64,000 bases of DNA from Lachnospiraceae bacterium. GTDB taxonomy: Bacteria; Bacillota; Clostridia; Lachnospirales; Lachnospiraceae. Of the stretch, positions 36,735 to 44,635 are shown in pieces. A model generated the notes under the pieces. It was not told the DNA's origin, ran no database searches, and saw only the letters and a program-made list of their open reading frames with translations. Both the position numbers and the translations under genes were made by a program. Within the stretch, counting starts at the first letter, position 1. Every line of letters starts with the position of its first letter. The stretch lies in the NCBI GenBank assembly GCA_015057425.1, contig SVEL01000002.1, positions 1 through 64,000 on the forward strand. Direction: 5' to 3'.

Positions 36735-37106
36735 TTAGTTTAATGTCGCAAGAACTGTTCCTGCTTCTACCATTGCGCCTTCATTTACATCAATGCTTGC
36801 AACTGTTCCGTCTTCAGGAGCTACTATTTCATTTTCCATCTTCATAGCTTCAAGAACTAAAACAACCTGTCCTTTTTTAACAGCAGTTCCAACCGGTGCC
36901 TTAACTGCTAAAATTTTACCAGGCATAGGTGCATTAATCTTAACTGCTCCTGCTCCTGTACTTGCTACAGGTGCTGCAGCAGGTGCCGGTGCAGCTGCAG
37001 GTGCTGCCACTGGTGTTACTACAGGTGCTGAGCTTACTGCTCCACCTAATTCTTCTACTGTAACGTCATATACGTTACCATTAACAGTAATTCTATAATT
37101 CTTCAT
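36735..37106 (-). CDS. Biotin carboxyl carrier subunit
   Basis: The 123-residue protein has an N-terminal strand region, an Ala/Pro-rich flexible linker (about 27-53) and a biotinyl domain with the EAMKMEN motif. Lys89 is the predicted biotin site. Such small carriers (1.3S of transcarboxylase, OadC/MmdC type) shuttle carboxyl between the carboxyltransferase and OadB. GGAGG precedes the ATG. A biotin ligase is not encoded in this window. Confidence 0.94.
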   Translation of the reverse strand: MKNYRITVNGNVYDVTVEELGGAVSSAPVVTPVAAPAAAPAPAAAPVASTGAGAVKINAPMPGKILAVKAPVGTAVKKGQVVLVLEAMKMENEIVAPEDGTVASIDVNEGAMVEAGTVLATLN

Positions 37107-37130
37107 GTTAATCCTCCATTCTGTCTTTCA

Positions 37131-37952
37131 CTATCTTCTTCTCTTAATTTTTCTAACTACGAAGCTGTCTGTGCCTCTGCCTGTCTGTGCTGCAATTGCT
37201 GCTGTAATAACGGCAATAAGTTCAAGATCATTAGTTTCACTTGCCTCAATTCTTGCAACAACCTGATCCATAGCTTCGTTAACTTCTTCTTTTCTCTTTT
37301 CTTTTTTCTTAAATAAATTTTTAACACCGTCAACTATTTTATCGATGTATACGAAAAGAGAAATTACAAATAAGATAAGTATTAAAACAATAACTACAGT
37401 ACTCATACCCATAACAGTGTTAAGAGCAGCCTTGCCGATGCTTGCATCTTCATCAGCTCTTACAGCTGAAAATTCAGCGTTTACAGGTACGATATTATTG
37501 TCAATATACTTAAATACTATCACCATCTTACCATTGCCGTTTGCACATTTAACATTAATGGTAGCTGTATATCCGTCTTTATCTTCAACAACCACCGCAG
37601 TCTCATACTGATTAATGGCTCCGCACTCAGCTTTAAGAGTCTGAAGAGATGAATATAAACCATGATCAAAACCAACTGTATTATCTACATAATACTGAAT
37701 CTTTGTATCATTGAAAGACATAACTGCTGAAATCACATTTTCACTATATGTTGCAATCTGTGTTTTCATATCTGCTGTTGTTTTCTCACCGGCAGCAGTT
37801 GTTTCTTCGTTCTTTGCCGTTGTAGTCTCTTCATTCTGTGCTGAAGTTGTGCAATTTTCAGTATTAACTGTTGTTTCATCTGCAAAGACAACTGTACATG
37901 ACATGATGGTAATTAACATAAAAGCTAAAAATGACATAATCTTTTTCTTCAT
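37131..37952 (-). CDS. OadG-family (gamma) membrane subunit with long extracytoplasmic domain
   Basis: The 273-residue protein has a signal peptide (about 1-24) and a Thr/Glu-rich low-complexity stretch (about 28-58). A folded extracytoplasmic region follows, then a single transmembrane helix (about 178-205: VVIVLILILFVISLFVYIDK) and a charged C-terminal tail. The helix plus tail resembles OadG, which anchors and assembles the decarboxylase. The roughly 170-residue outside domain is larger than in classical OadG (about 80-90 residues total). Its partner gene content makes the OadG call likely. Confidence 0.8.
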   Translation of the reverse strand: MKKKIMSFLAFMLITIMSCTVVFADETTVNTENCTTSAQNEETTTAKNEETTAAGEKTTADMKTQIATYSENVISAVMSFNDTKIQYYVDNTVGFDHGLYSSLQTLKAECGAINQYETAVVVEDKDGYTATINVKCANGNGKMVIVFKYIDNNIVPVNAEFSAVRADEDASIGKAALNTVMGMSTVVIVLILILFVISLFVYIDKIVDGVKNLFKKKEKRKEEVNEAMDQVVARIEASETNDLELIAVITAAIAAQTGRGTDSFVVRKIKRRR

Positions 37953-37986
37953 TTTAACTTAAACCTCACATTCTGCCTTATGGCTA

Positions 37987-39387
37987 TTATATTGTACCGT
38001 GTTTCTTTACAGGAAGTTCTACTGACTTTGTATATAACATTTCGAATGCACCAATTACATATTTTCTTGTATCAACTGCTTCAATAATAGTATCAACATA
38101 GCCTCTCTTTGCAGCTGATGATGCGCTTAACTTCATAGCATCATATTCTGCAGCAAGCTTATCAATTTCTGCAATCTTATCGTCTGCAGCAGCAATTTCT
38201 GTTGCGTACATAATTCTTACTGCTTCCTTGCCTTCCATAATACCAATCTTGGCTGTAGGCCATGCAAATACCATATCTGCACCTATTGCTTTAGAATTCA
38301 TTGCAACATATGCACTTGATAATGCATTGCCAACCACAACATTTACTTTAGGAACTGTCGCACTTGCAAATGCGTATGTAAGCTTGGAAACTGTTTTTGC
38401 CATTCTCTTTTCATCATCAAGTGTTGTTGCAAAACCTTCAACATCTGTTAATGAAAGAACAGGAATATTAAATGCATCACAGAACTTAACAAAATCTGCA
38501 GCCTTTATGCAACCCATAGCTGAAAGCTTTGAATGATTATTTGCTACAGCACCTACAGTTCTGCCTGCAAGTCTTACAAATCCAACAACCATATCCTTCG
38601 CAAAAGCTTTCTTCATTTCAACAAAAACACCGTTGTCTGAAAGCTGTGAAAGAACATAAGCTGCATTATTTTCCAATGTTTCTACAGAAGCACTTGCTCT
38701 GTTAAGATCATCTGTAACATCGCCTTCTGATAAGTCTTCTTCATTGTTAGCCGGTATCATTGTAACAAGTTGTCTCATAGCTGCAAGAACTTCTGCTTCT
38801 GTTCCTACATAGTCAACCATACCTGTTTCTTCTGCCTGATATTCAGCTGATGAAGTATCAAGCTTTGATTCAATATTTCCATCAACTGCATTTGGTGAAT
38901 TAACAAATAACTTTGCATCATTTGCCATAAATGTAAAGTCTGTTAATCCGTTTACAACTGCAAGTCCGCCGCCACATGTACCAAAAATACCTGTAAGTTG
39001 TGGAATAACACCACTTGCTTTAGCCTGTGCAGCATATATTTCTCCAAATGCATTTAAAGCATCTGTAGTTTCCTGAAGTCTCATACCTGCGCAGTCAATA
39101 AGACCGATGACAGGTGCTCCAACCTTCATAGCCATTTCATAAATTTTAACGATTTTCTTTGCATGCATTTCGCCGATTGAACCACCAAGTACTGTCTTGT
39201 CCTGACTGTAAACATATACAAGATGTCCATCAACAACACCGTAGCCTGTAACAACGCCATCACCCGGTGTTTCGGCATCAGCCATATTAAAATCTGTGTT
39301 TCTTGCAGTAATCATACTGCCGATTTCAACAAAGCTGTTTTCATCAAGCAATGCACTAATTCTAGCTTTTGCTGACTCTTGTGCCAT
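37987..39387 (-). CDS. Acyl-CoA carboxyltransferase subunit (MmdA/12S type)
   Basis: The 466-residue protein belongs to the crotonase-like carboxyltransferase family (MmdA, PccB, 12S transcarboxylase), with GEIYAAQAKASGVIPQ and FGTCGGGLAVVNGLTDF segments. Family members move carboxyl between biotin and methylmalonyl- or malonyl-CoA. It is somewhat shorter than the usual 510 residues. The start is ATG 39387, after GGAGG. It is first in the operon, downstream of a sigma-A promoter with a leader of about 85 bases. The exact acyl-CoA cannot be read from the sequence. Confidence 0.9.
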   Translation of the reverse strand: MAQESAKARISALLDENSFVEIGSMITARNTDFNMADAETPGDGVVTGYGVVDGHLVYVYSQDKTVLGGSIGEMHAKKIVKIYEMAMKVGAPVIGLIDCAGMRLQETTDALNAFGEIYAAQAKASGVIPQLTGIFGTCGGGLAVVNGLTDFTFMANDAKLFVNSPNAVDGNIESKLDTSSAEYQAEETGMVDYVGTEAEVLAAMRQLVTMIPANNEEDLSEGDVTDDLNRASASVETLENNAAYVLSQLSDNGVFVEMKKAFAKDMVVGFVRLAGRTVGAVANNHSKLSAMGCIKAADFVKFCDAFNIPVLSLTDVEGFATTLDDEKRMAKTVSKLTYAFASATVPKVNVVVGNALSSAYVAMNSKAIGADMVFAWPTAKIGIMEGKEAVRIMYATEIAAADDKIAEIDKLAAEYDAMKLSASSAAKRGYVDTIIEAVDTRKYVIGAFEMLYTKSVELPVKKHGTI

Positions 39388-39478
39388 ATTTTCCTCCATT
39401 TCCACTGCATTTAGCAGCATATGTATTTTAATTTAAAAATTAATTTAATAAAATTAAATTCAAATTTTTGCCATTGTA

Positions 39479-39507
39479 AGTATACCACAGTTGTATTTTT
39501 TAATCAA
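39479..39507 (-). promoter_or_regulatory. Sigma-A promoter of the decarboxylase operon
   Basis: TTGATT (39507-39502) and TATACT (39484-39479) are 17 bp apart on the minus strand, about 90 bases before the carboxyltransferase start codon. Confidence 0.8.
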
Positions 39508-39558
39508 CAAATTAAAGTGTTTTTTGATGAAATTTTACACAGACTTTACATTGATTTT

Positions 39559-40758
39559 TTATGGCAAAAATTCGTCCGCAACTTTCTTTATCCAAAAGAA
39601 AAAATCTCTCTTTTTTATACTCTTATATGTCTTTATTGGAACAACCTCATATAGTGTATCATTTACATATATTTTAACATTTCCTACTATAGAATCTTTT
39701 TCTACAGGTGCAGTAAGACTTTCATCAATTTCATATCCAAAGTCAATTTTCTCCCCTTCTTTAATATTTAATGCAACCGACTTATCTGTGTAAGTCCATA
39801 CAGAATTTTCAACTCCGTCTATAACCAAAAGTTCTTTTACATAATATTCTTTTTCATATATCGTTTTGTAAAAGTAATTACTTTCACCATAATTTATAAG
39901 CTTTTTCACATCCTGCCACTTATAATTTTTGTTCGGTGGCCAGCCTGCACCAAGCAGTGCTATTGTAAAAACGCTGTCACCTCGTTCCACGGCACACACA
40001 TAACAATATCCTGCATCACCTGTATAACCGGTCTTGCCGGAAACTACGCCATCCATAGTTGTTAATAAAGTATTCTTATTGTTTACAGTATGTTTTCTTG
40101 TTCCTGATATATTTGAAAATGTATGACTTAATGTTGTTGTAATCCTGCAAAAATCATCATTTTTTATACAGTACGACATCACTCGTGCAAGGTCATATGC
40201 TGACATGGAATGCACTTTTTCTTCTCCATTTTCATCGGCCTTTGAATCATCAAGTCCGTTTGGTGTTATATAATATGTATTATTACATCCCAAATCCAAT
40301 GCTTTTTCATTCATAAGTGCAGCAAATTCCGTAACACTGCCGCCGATGTGCTCTGCTATTGCCACAGCTACGTCATTATGTGATTCTAACATCAGCGAAT
40401 ATAGCAAATCCTCCAGTCTGTATTGCTCATCTACCTTTGCATTAAGCTGAACATCCGGCATGGATGCCGCATAAGGTGAAATAGTTACTATATCATCAAG
40501 ATTACCGTATTCCAACGCAAGAATACATGTCATTATCTTTGTTGTACTTGCCATAGGATAACTTGTTTCATAATCTTTACCATACAATACTCTTCCGTTA
40601 CTTGCATCCATTATGCAAAATGCTCTGGAATATAAGTCTGTGGGGTGATTTTCATCAGCCTTAACCGTATTCTTTAACATCATACAATAAAACAGCAAAA
40701 ATAAAACTGTAACTATTATCGCTATATTGCCCTTTATATATTTCTTATCCTTTTCCAT
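39559..40758 (-). CDS. D-alanyl-D-alanine carboxypeptidase, class A low-molecular-weight PBP
   Basis: This serine enzyme trims the terminal D-Ala of peptidoglycan stem peptides. The three penicillin-binding motifs are present: STTK (71-74), SHN (127-129) and KTG (243-245). A hydrophobic segment at about 11-30 is a signal peptide or anchor. The C-terminal 100 residues form a PBP5-like second domain, and a final basic segment (YKSIKKRDFFFWIKK) could bind the membrane. GGAGG precedes the ATG. It follows scpB but a strong terminator lies between. A related enzyme is encoded at 43360. Confidence 0.92.
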   Translation of the reverse strand: MEKDKKYIKGNIAIIVTVLFLLFYCMMLKNTVKADENHPTDLYSRAFCIMDASNGRVLYGKDYETSYPMASTTKIMTCILALEYGNLDDIVTISPYAASMPDVQLNAKVDEQYRLEDLLYSLMLESHNDVAVAIAEHIGGSVTEFAALMNEKALDLGCNNTYYITPNGLDDSKADENGEEKVHSMSAYDLARVMSYCIKNDDFCRITTTLSHTFSNISGTRKHTVNNKNTLLTTMDGVVSGKTGYTGDAGYCYVCAVERGDSVFTIALLGAGWPPNKNYKWQDVKKLINYGESNYFYKTIYEKEYYVKELLVIDGVENSVWTYTDKSVALNIKEGEKIDFGYEIDESLTAPVEKDSIVGNVKIYVNDTLYEVVPIKTYKSIKKRDFFFWIKKVADEFLP

Positions 40759-40832
40759 ATAACCTCCATACAGTATTTATATGTAAAATTTATATGTAAA
40801 AGATATATTTTTATTCGTCTAAATCAATGTAC

Positions 40833-40854
40833 AAAAAAGGCGGGTAAACCCGCC
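40833..40854 (-). terminator. Intrinsic terminator of scpAB
   Basis: GGCGGGT and ACCCGCC form a G+C-rich stem followed on the minus strand by six T residues. Confidence 0.92.
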
Positions 40855-40873
40855 TAAAACTAATAACTATTAA

Positions 40874-41470
40874 TTATATGTCCAATGTAAGCTGAACTTC
40901 TTCTTCTGCCTCATGCTTAAAATCTTCTACAAGCTCATCTGCTATTTCAGGAAGTTCATCAACTGACTTAACACCGAACTTTCTAAGGAAATCTTCTGTA
41001 GTACCGAAAAGCAACGGTCTGCCCGGTGCGTCCATTCTGCCTACATCTGTTATAAGATTATATTCTATAAGCTTACTTATGGCATGGTCGCACTTAACGC
41101 CTCTGATTTTTTCTATTTCAATTCTTGTAATCGGCTGTTTATATGCAATTATTGACAATGTCTCAAGCAATACTTCTGTAAGAACCTGATGTTTCGGTTG
41201 CTTTGCAACTTTTATAAGATATTCATACATTTCGTTTTTGGTACACATCTGAAAAGAATCTTCAAGCTCTATAATCTTAACACCGCGATTTTCATTTTCA
41301 TATTTATCCATAAGATTATGTATTATTTTCTTTGTAGTTTCTACATCATGTTCTATTGCATTTGCTATCTTATCAACTTCTACGGAGTCACCCATAGTAA
41401 AAAGTATAGCTTCTATAATTGCCTCGTATTTTTCAATTTCCATATCAGTTAAAACCTCATTGCTTTCCAT
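40874..41470 (-). CDS. scpB: Segregation and condensation protein B
   Basis: ScpB is a winged-helix subunit of the SMC condensin complex. The 198-residue protein shows the conserved IEAILFTMGDSVEVDKIA and ETLSIIAYKQPITRIEIEKIRGV segments, then LFGTTEDFLRKFGVKSVDELPEI. The C-terminal tail is acidic. GAGG precedes the ATG, 12 bases after scpA. It is complete. Confidence 0.95.
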   Translation of the reverse strand: MESNEVLTDMEIEKYEAIIEAILFTMGDSVEVDKIANAIEHDVETTKKIIHNLMDKYENENRGVKIIELEDSFQMCTKNEMYEYLIKVAKQPKHQVLTEVLLETLSIIAYKQPITRIEIEKIRGVKCDHAISKLIEYNLITDVGRMDAPGRPLLFGTTEDFLRKFGVKSVDELPEIADELVEDFKHEAEEEVQLTLDI

Positions 41471-41482
41471 TATGGTTATCCT

Positions 41483-42268
41483 CTATTCCGTCTCAAGTAT
41501 TCCTTCAAATGACTTTTCGTCTAAGTCATCACAGGCTGTTATATGTATATCATCAAAAATCTCTTCCTGAACAATAGTGACAACGCCTATTTTAATCAGT
41601 TCAAGAATAGCAAGAAAAAGTACTATAATCCTTATCTTGCTGGACTGATTTTCAAGCATTTCCCTAAAGCTGAATGTTTTATGATTCATAATATATTTTT
41701 TAACATAGTCCATCATCTCGGCAACATTTACTTCTTCCTTTTCAATCTTGCCAAACTTACTTCTTACAGGGTCGATTTTGTCTACCTGCTTCTGCATTAC
41801 CATATTAAAAATATCATTAAGTTTTTTAAGTGTTACATCTTCTAAGAGTTTATCAAAATCAATAGGTGCCTCATACATGGCAACCTCTTCCGGAATTGTC
41901 GGTTTCTTATAAAGAGAACGGATTGCATCCTGCTCTTTATCTCTAAGCTCATAAGACATATACTTAAACATCTTGTATTCCAAAAGCTTCTGAACAAGCT
42001 CTTCTCTCGGATCTTCTTCCTCACCATCTTCATTTACCTGTTTCGGAAGAAGCATCTTTGACTTAATATCAAGAAGCGTCGCTGCCATAACAAGAAACTC
42101 GCTTACTACATTTAAATCCTGCTTGCTCATATTATTTACATATTCAAGATATTGGTCTGTTATCTCCACTATCGGAATATCATATATATTTATTTTGTTC
42201 TTATCTATAAGATGAAGCAATAAGTCCAAAGGACCTTCAAATACTTCTAACTTTACCGGTATACCCAT
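41483..42268 (-). CDS. scpA: Segregation and condensation protein A
   Basis: ScpA is the kleisin that bridges the SMC heads. The N-terminal VFEGPLDLLLHLIDKNKINIYDIPI (about 8-32) and VSEFLVMAATLLDIKSKMLLP (about 60-80) motifs are diagnostic, and a C-terminal winged helix (FLAILELIKIGVV) follows. At 261 residues it is typical. A sigma-A promoter with 17-bp spacing lies 34-62 bases upstream, inside a larger inverted repeat. It is co-transcribed with scpB. Confidence 0.95.
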   Translation of the reverse strand: MGIPVKLEVFEGPLDLLLHLIDKNKINIYDIPIVEITDQYLEYVNNMSKQDLNVVSEFLVMAATLLDIKSKMLLPKQVNEDGEEEDPREELVQKLLEYKMFKYMSYELRDKEQDAIRSLYKKPTIPEEVAMYEAPIDFDKLLEDVTLKKLNDIFNMVMQKQVDKIDPVRSKFGKIEKEEVNVAEMMDYVKKYIMNHKTFSFREMLENQSSKIRIIVLFLAILELIKIGVVTIVQEEIFDDIHITACDDLDEKSFEGILETE

Positions 42269-42301
42269 TTCTTTTCCTCACTTAACAAAGTCAACTTTCT
42301 T

Positions 42302-42330
42302 ATTTTACAAAATTAAGTGATTTATTTCAA
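42302..42330 (-). promoter_or_regulatory. Sigma-A promoter for scpAB, within an inverted repeat
   Basis: TTGAAA (42330-42325) and TAAAAT (42307-42302) are 17 bp apart on the minus strand. One arm of an 11-bp inverted repeat (42310-42320, partner 42385-42395) lies in the spacer. Confidence 0.65.
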
Positions 42331-42394
42331 GTTATTTTTATCAAACTTCAAGTTACCCCGAAAATTGCAGATACCAACTATAAGTCACTTAATT

Positions 42395-43294
42395 TCAAAC
42401 CTGTTCCCTCGGTTTCAATACCACTTCCAATACTTCCGGCTGATTAAATAAACGTACATTTATGGTATGTGTTCCAAGACCACCACTTACAAGCATAATC
42501 GTTTTCTTCATCTTATACATACCTTTTTCAAACTTAGGAAAAAGTCTGAAATCAGTTGCTATACAGCCGCCGAATCCCGGCATTCTCACCGTTCCGCCAT
42601 GATAATGGCCTGCAATTACAAGGTCTGCACCATAATCACTGTACGCTTTAAAAAATCGTGGATGATGGGCTATAAGAATGTTGTATTTACTGTTATCAAC
42701 AAGGCCAAGACTATATTCTATAAATTCAGAATTCATTTCTTTGCGTTTTATCTTATTATAATATCCCGGTTCAATATCCAGTCCTAAAAGTCTGATATTG
42801 TATTCTGAAAGGTCATTAACTTTATTGTTCAAGAAAATAATATTGTCAGCAGATTGCATTTCTTTCGCATACTTACTTATAAGTTCAAGATACCTTTCAA
42901 ATGCATCTCCGTATTCTTCAGTGCTATTTTGCATTCTTCCTTCATGGTTGCCGTAACCATAATACACTTTTCTTTTTTTTGCCAGAGACGCCACAAAGTG
43001 TGCAGCCACTTTATTATCTGCATTTTTACTTCCTGTAAGAATATCCCCTGCTATACATACAAACTCAGGATTTATATTATCAATTGCATTTAAAAGATGC
43101 TCATTATCTTTTCCAAATTCATTGTTATGAAGGTCACTTATAACTACAAAATGACATTCCATTTTAACATCAGCATCAATTTGAAACTTTTTTACAAGAA
43201 AATGCTTAAGTTCCCAGTTACTTCTTACAAGAAGAACAACTATAACAGCAATTATCAGTATTATTCCCATTGTAATATAAAACAGCGGTCCCAT
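42395..43294 (-). CDS. Membrane-anchored metallophosphoesterase (YkuE/YaeI-like)
   Basis: The 299-residue protein has an N-terminal transmembrane helix (about 5-24) and the calcineurin-like metal motifs: ISDLHNNEFG (about 52-61), AGDILTG, GNHEG, AHHPRFF and GHYHGGTVRMPG near the C-terminus. The family is binuclear metal phosphoesterases; some act on lipid phosphates or UDP-sugars at the membrane. The substrate is unknown. AAAGGA precedes the ATG, 65 bases after the carboxypeptidase gene, so it may share a transcript with dac and the LTA-synthase-like gene. Confidence 0.87.
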   Translation of the reverse strand: MGPLFYITMGIILIIAVIVVLLVRSNWELKHFLVKKFQIDADVKMECHFVVISDLHNNEFGKDNEHLLNAIDNINPEFVCIAGDILTGSKNADNKVAAHFVASLAKKRKVYYGYGNHEGRMQNSTEEYGDAFERYLELISKYAKEMQSADNIIFLNNKVNDLSEYNIRLLGLDIEPGYYNKIKRKEMNSEFIEYSLGLVDNSKYNILIAHHPRFFKAYSDYGADLVIAGHYHGGTVRMPGFGGCIATDFRLFPKFEKGMYKMKKTIMLVSGGLGTHTINVRLFNQPEVLEVVLKPREQV

Positions 43295-43359
43295 AATCTG
43301 TTTCCTTTCAAACTAAGTATATTAATGATGATTATAGCATTAAAAAATTTCTTTTTCAA

Positions 43360-44583
43360 TTATAACCACAACAACTTTATCAGTCTTGTAAAGTAATTGA
43401 AAAAGCCTGCTTTTTTTATTGTTTCGGTTGCAATAATCTCTACCCTTCCTATTTCATTTCCGTCAAGTTTATATATCACATACCCTATAATATCCCCTTC
43501 TTTTACAGGTGCAGCTATCTTTTCAAATTCAAGTTCCTTAACAATATTATCAAGATTTTCATTTTTAGTTGACAGATACGAAAATGACTCTTTTATCTTA
43601 CAATTCACCTTATCTTTTTTACCTTTTAAAAGCTTTTGCGGATTAATAGTTTCTGTATTATTATCTTTATACACACTGCAATTTGCATATCCATAATTAA
43701 ATAATACCTTTGCTTCTTCAAACCTGACTTTATAATTTGGCGCAGCCATTACAACGGCAATAAGGTCTATACCGTTTCTGTTTGCAGTAGCTGATACACA
43801 GTATTTTGCTTTACTTGTGGAACCTGTTTTCAGACCGGTCGTTCCTTCATATTGTTTTAAAAGTTTATTAGTGTTTGTAAGTCCGAATTCACTTGACCCC
43901 TTATCCGTTACATGAGTTATATTTTCCATCCATATAGTTGAATAATTAGTAATTTCCGGATATTTTGTTATCAGTTCTTTTGACATAATTGCCACATCAT
44001 TAGCTGTCGTATAATGATTGTCCGACTCTGTAAGTCCACAGCAGTCTTCAAAATGTGTTCCTGTCATTCCAAGGCTTTTTGCCCGCTCGTTCATCTTATC
44101 GACAAATATCTTTTCATCTCCGCTTATATATTCTGCCATTGCAACAGATGCATCATTACCCGACGCAATTACTATACACTTAATAAGTGTCTCAACTGTC
44201 TGTTTCTCTCCTTCTTCAAGAAATACCTGTGAACCACCCATTGATTTTGCGTATGCACTTGTTGTTACCATATCATCTAACTTGATTTTTCCTTCTGCAA
44301 TACTGTCAAAAATAAGTATCAGCGTCATTATTTTTGTAATGCTTGCCGGTGACAACTTTTTGTCCTTTTCTTTTTCATACAATATAGTTCCTGTTGAGGC
44401 CTCCATAAGCACAACACTTTCCGATGAAAGACTTAATGTATTGCCACTTACATCAGTTATGGACACTTCTGTTCCTACAGGCATATTACTTTGTAATATC
44501 AGCTCAGTATTTGCCTTTCCAACTGTAACTGAATTAATCCATAATACAATAATTAATATTATAGATAATAATCTTTTAGTCAT
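43360..44583 (-). CDS. D-alanyl-D-alanine carboxypeptidase (DacF-like)
   Basis: The 407-residue enzyme has a signal peptide (about 1-24) and the motifs SITK (81-84), SGN (141-143) and KTG (252-254), then a C-terminal beta domain and an amphipathic end (AGFFNYFTRLIKLLWL) typical of membrane-associated DacA/DacF. It removes the terminal D-Ala of peptidoglycan. Its ribosome binding site (AGAGG) is part of the terminator hairpin of the preceding gene, which may limit expression. It overlaps no neighbour. Confidence 0.92.
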   Translation of the reverse strand: MTKRLLSIILIIVLWINSVTVGKANTELILQSNMPVGTEVSITDVSGNTLSLSSESVVLMEASTGTILYEKEKDKKLSPASITKIMTLILIFDSIAEGKIKLDDMVTTSAYAKSMGGSQVFLEEGEKQTVETLIKCIVIASGNDASVAMAEYISGDEKIFVDKMNERAKSLGMTGTHFEDCCGLTESDNHYTTANDVAIMSKELITKYPEITNYSTIWMENITHVTDKGSSEFGLTNTNKLLKQYEGTTGLKTGSTSKAKYCVSATANRNGIDLIAVVMAAPNYKVRFEEAKVLFNYGYANCSVYKDNNTETINPQKLLKGKKDKVNCKIKESFSYLSTKNENLDNIVKELEFEKIAAPVKEGDIIGYVIYKLDGNEIGRVEIIATETIKKAGFFNYFTRLIKLLWL

Positions 44584-44626
44584 AAAAAACCTCTGATTAA
44601 AATACTTAATACATTTTAATCAGAGG
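44584..44626 (-). terminator. Terminator whose stem includes the next gene's ribosome binding site
   Basis: Fourteen-base arms (44590-44603, 44613-44626) are perfect, with a nine-base loop, followed on the minus strand by six T residues. The T tract ends at the ATG of the carboxypeptidase gene (44583), and AGAGG of the descending arm is its ribosome binding site. Confidence 0.88.
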
Positions 44627-44635
44627 TACTTCCTT

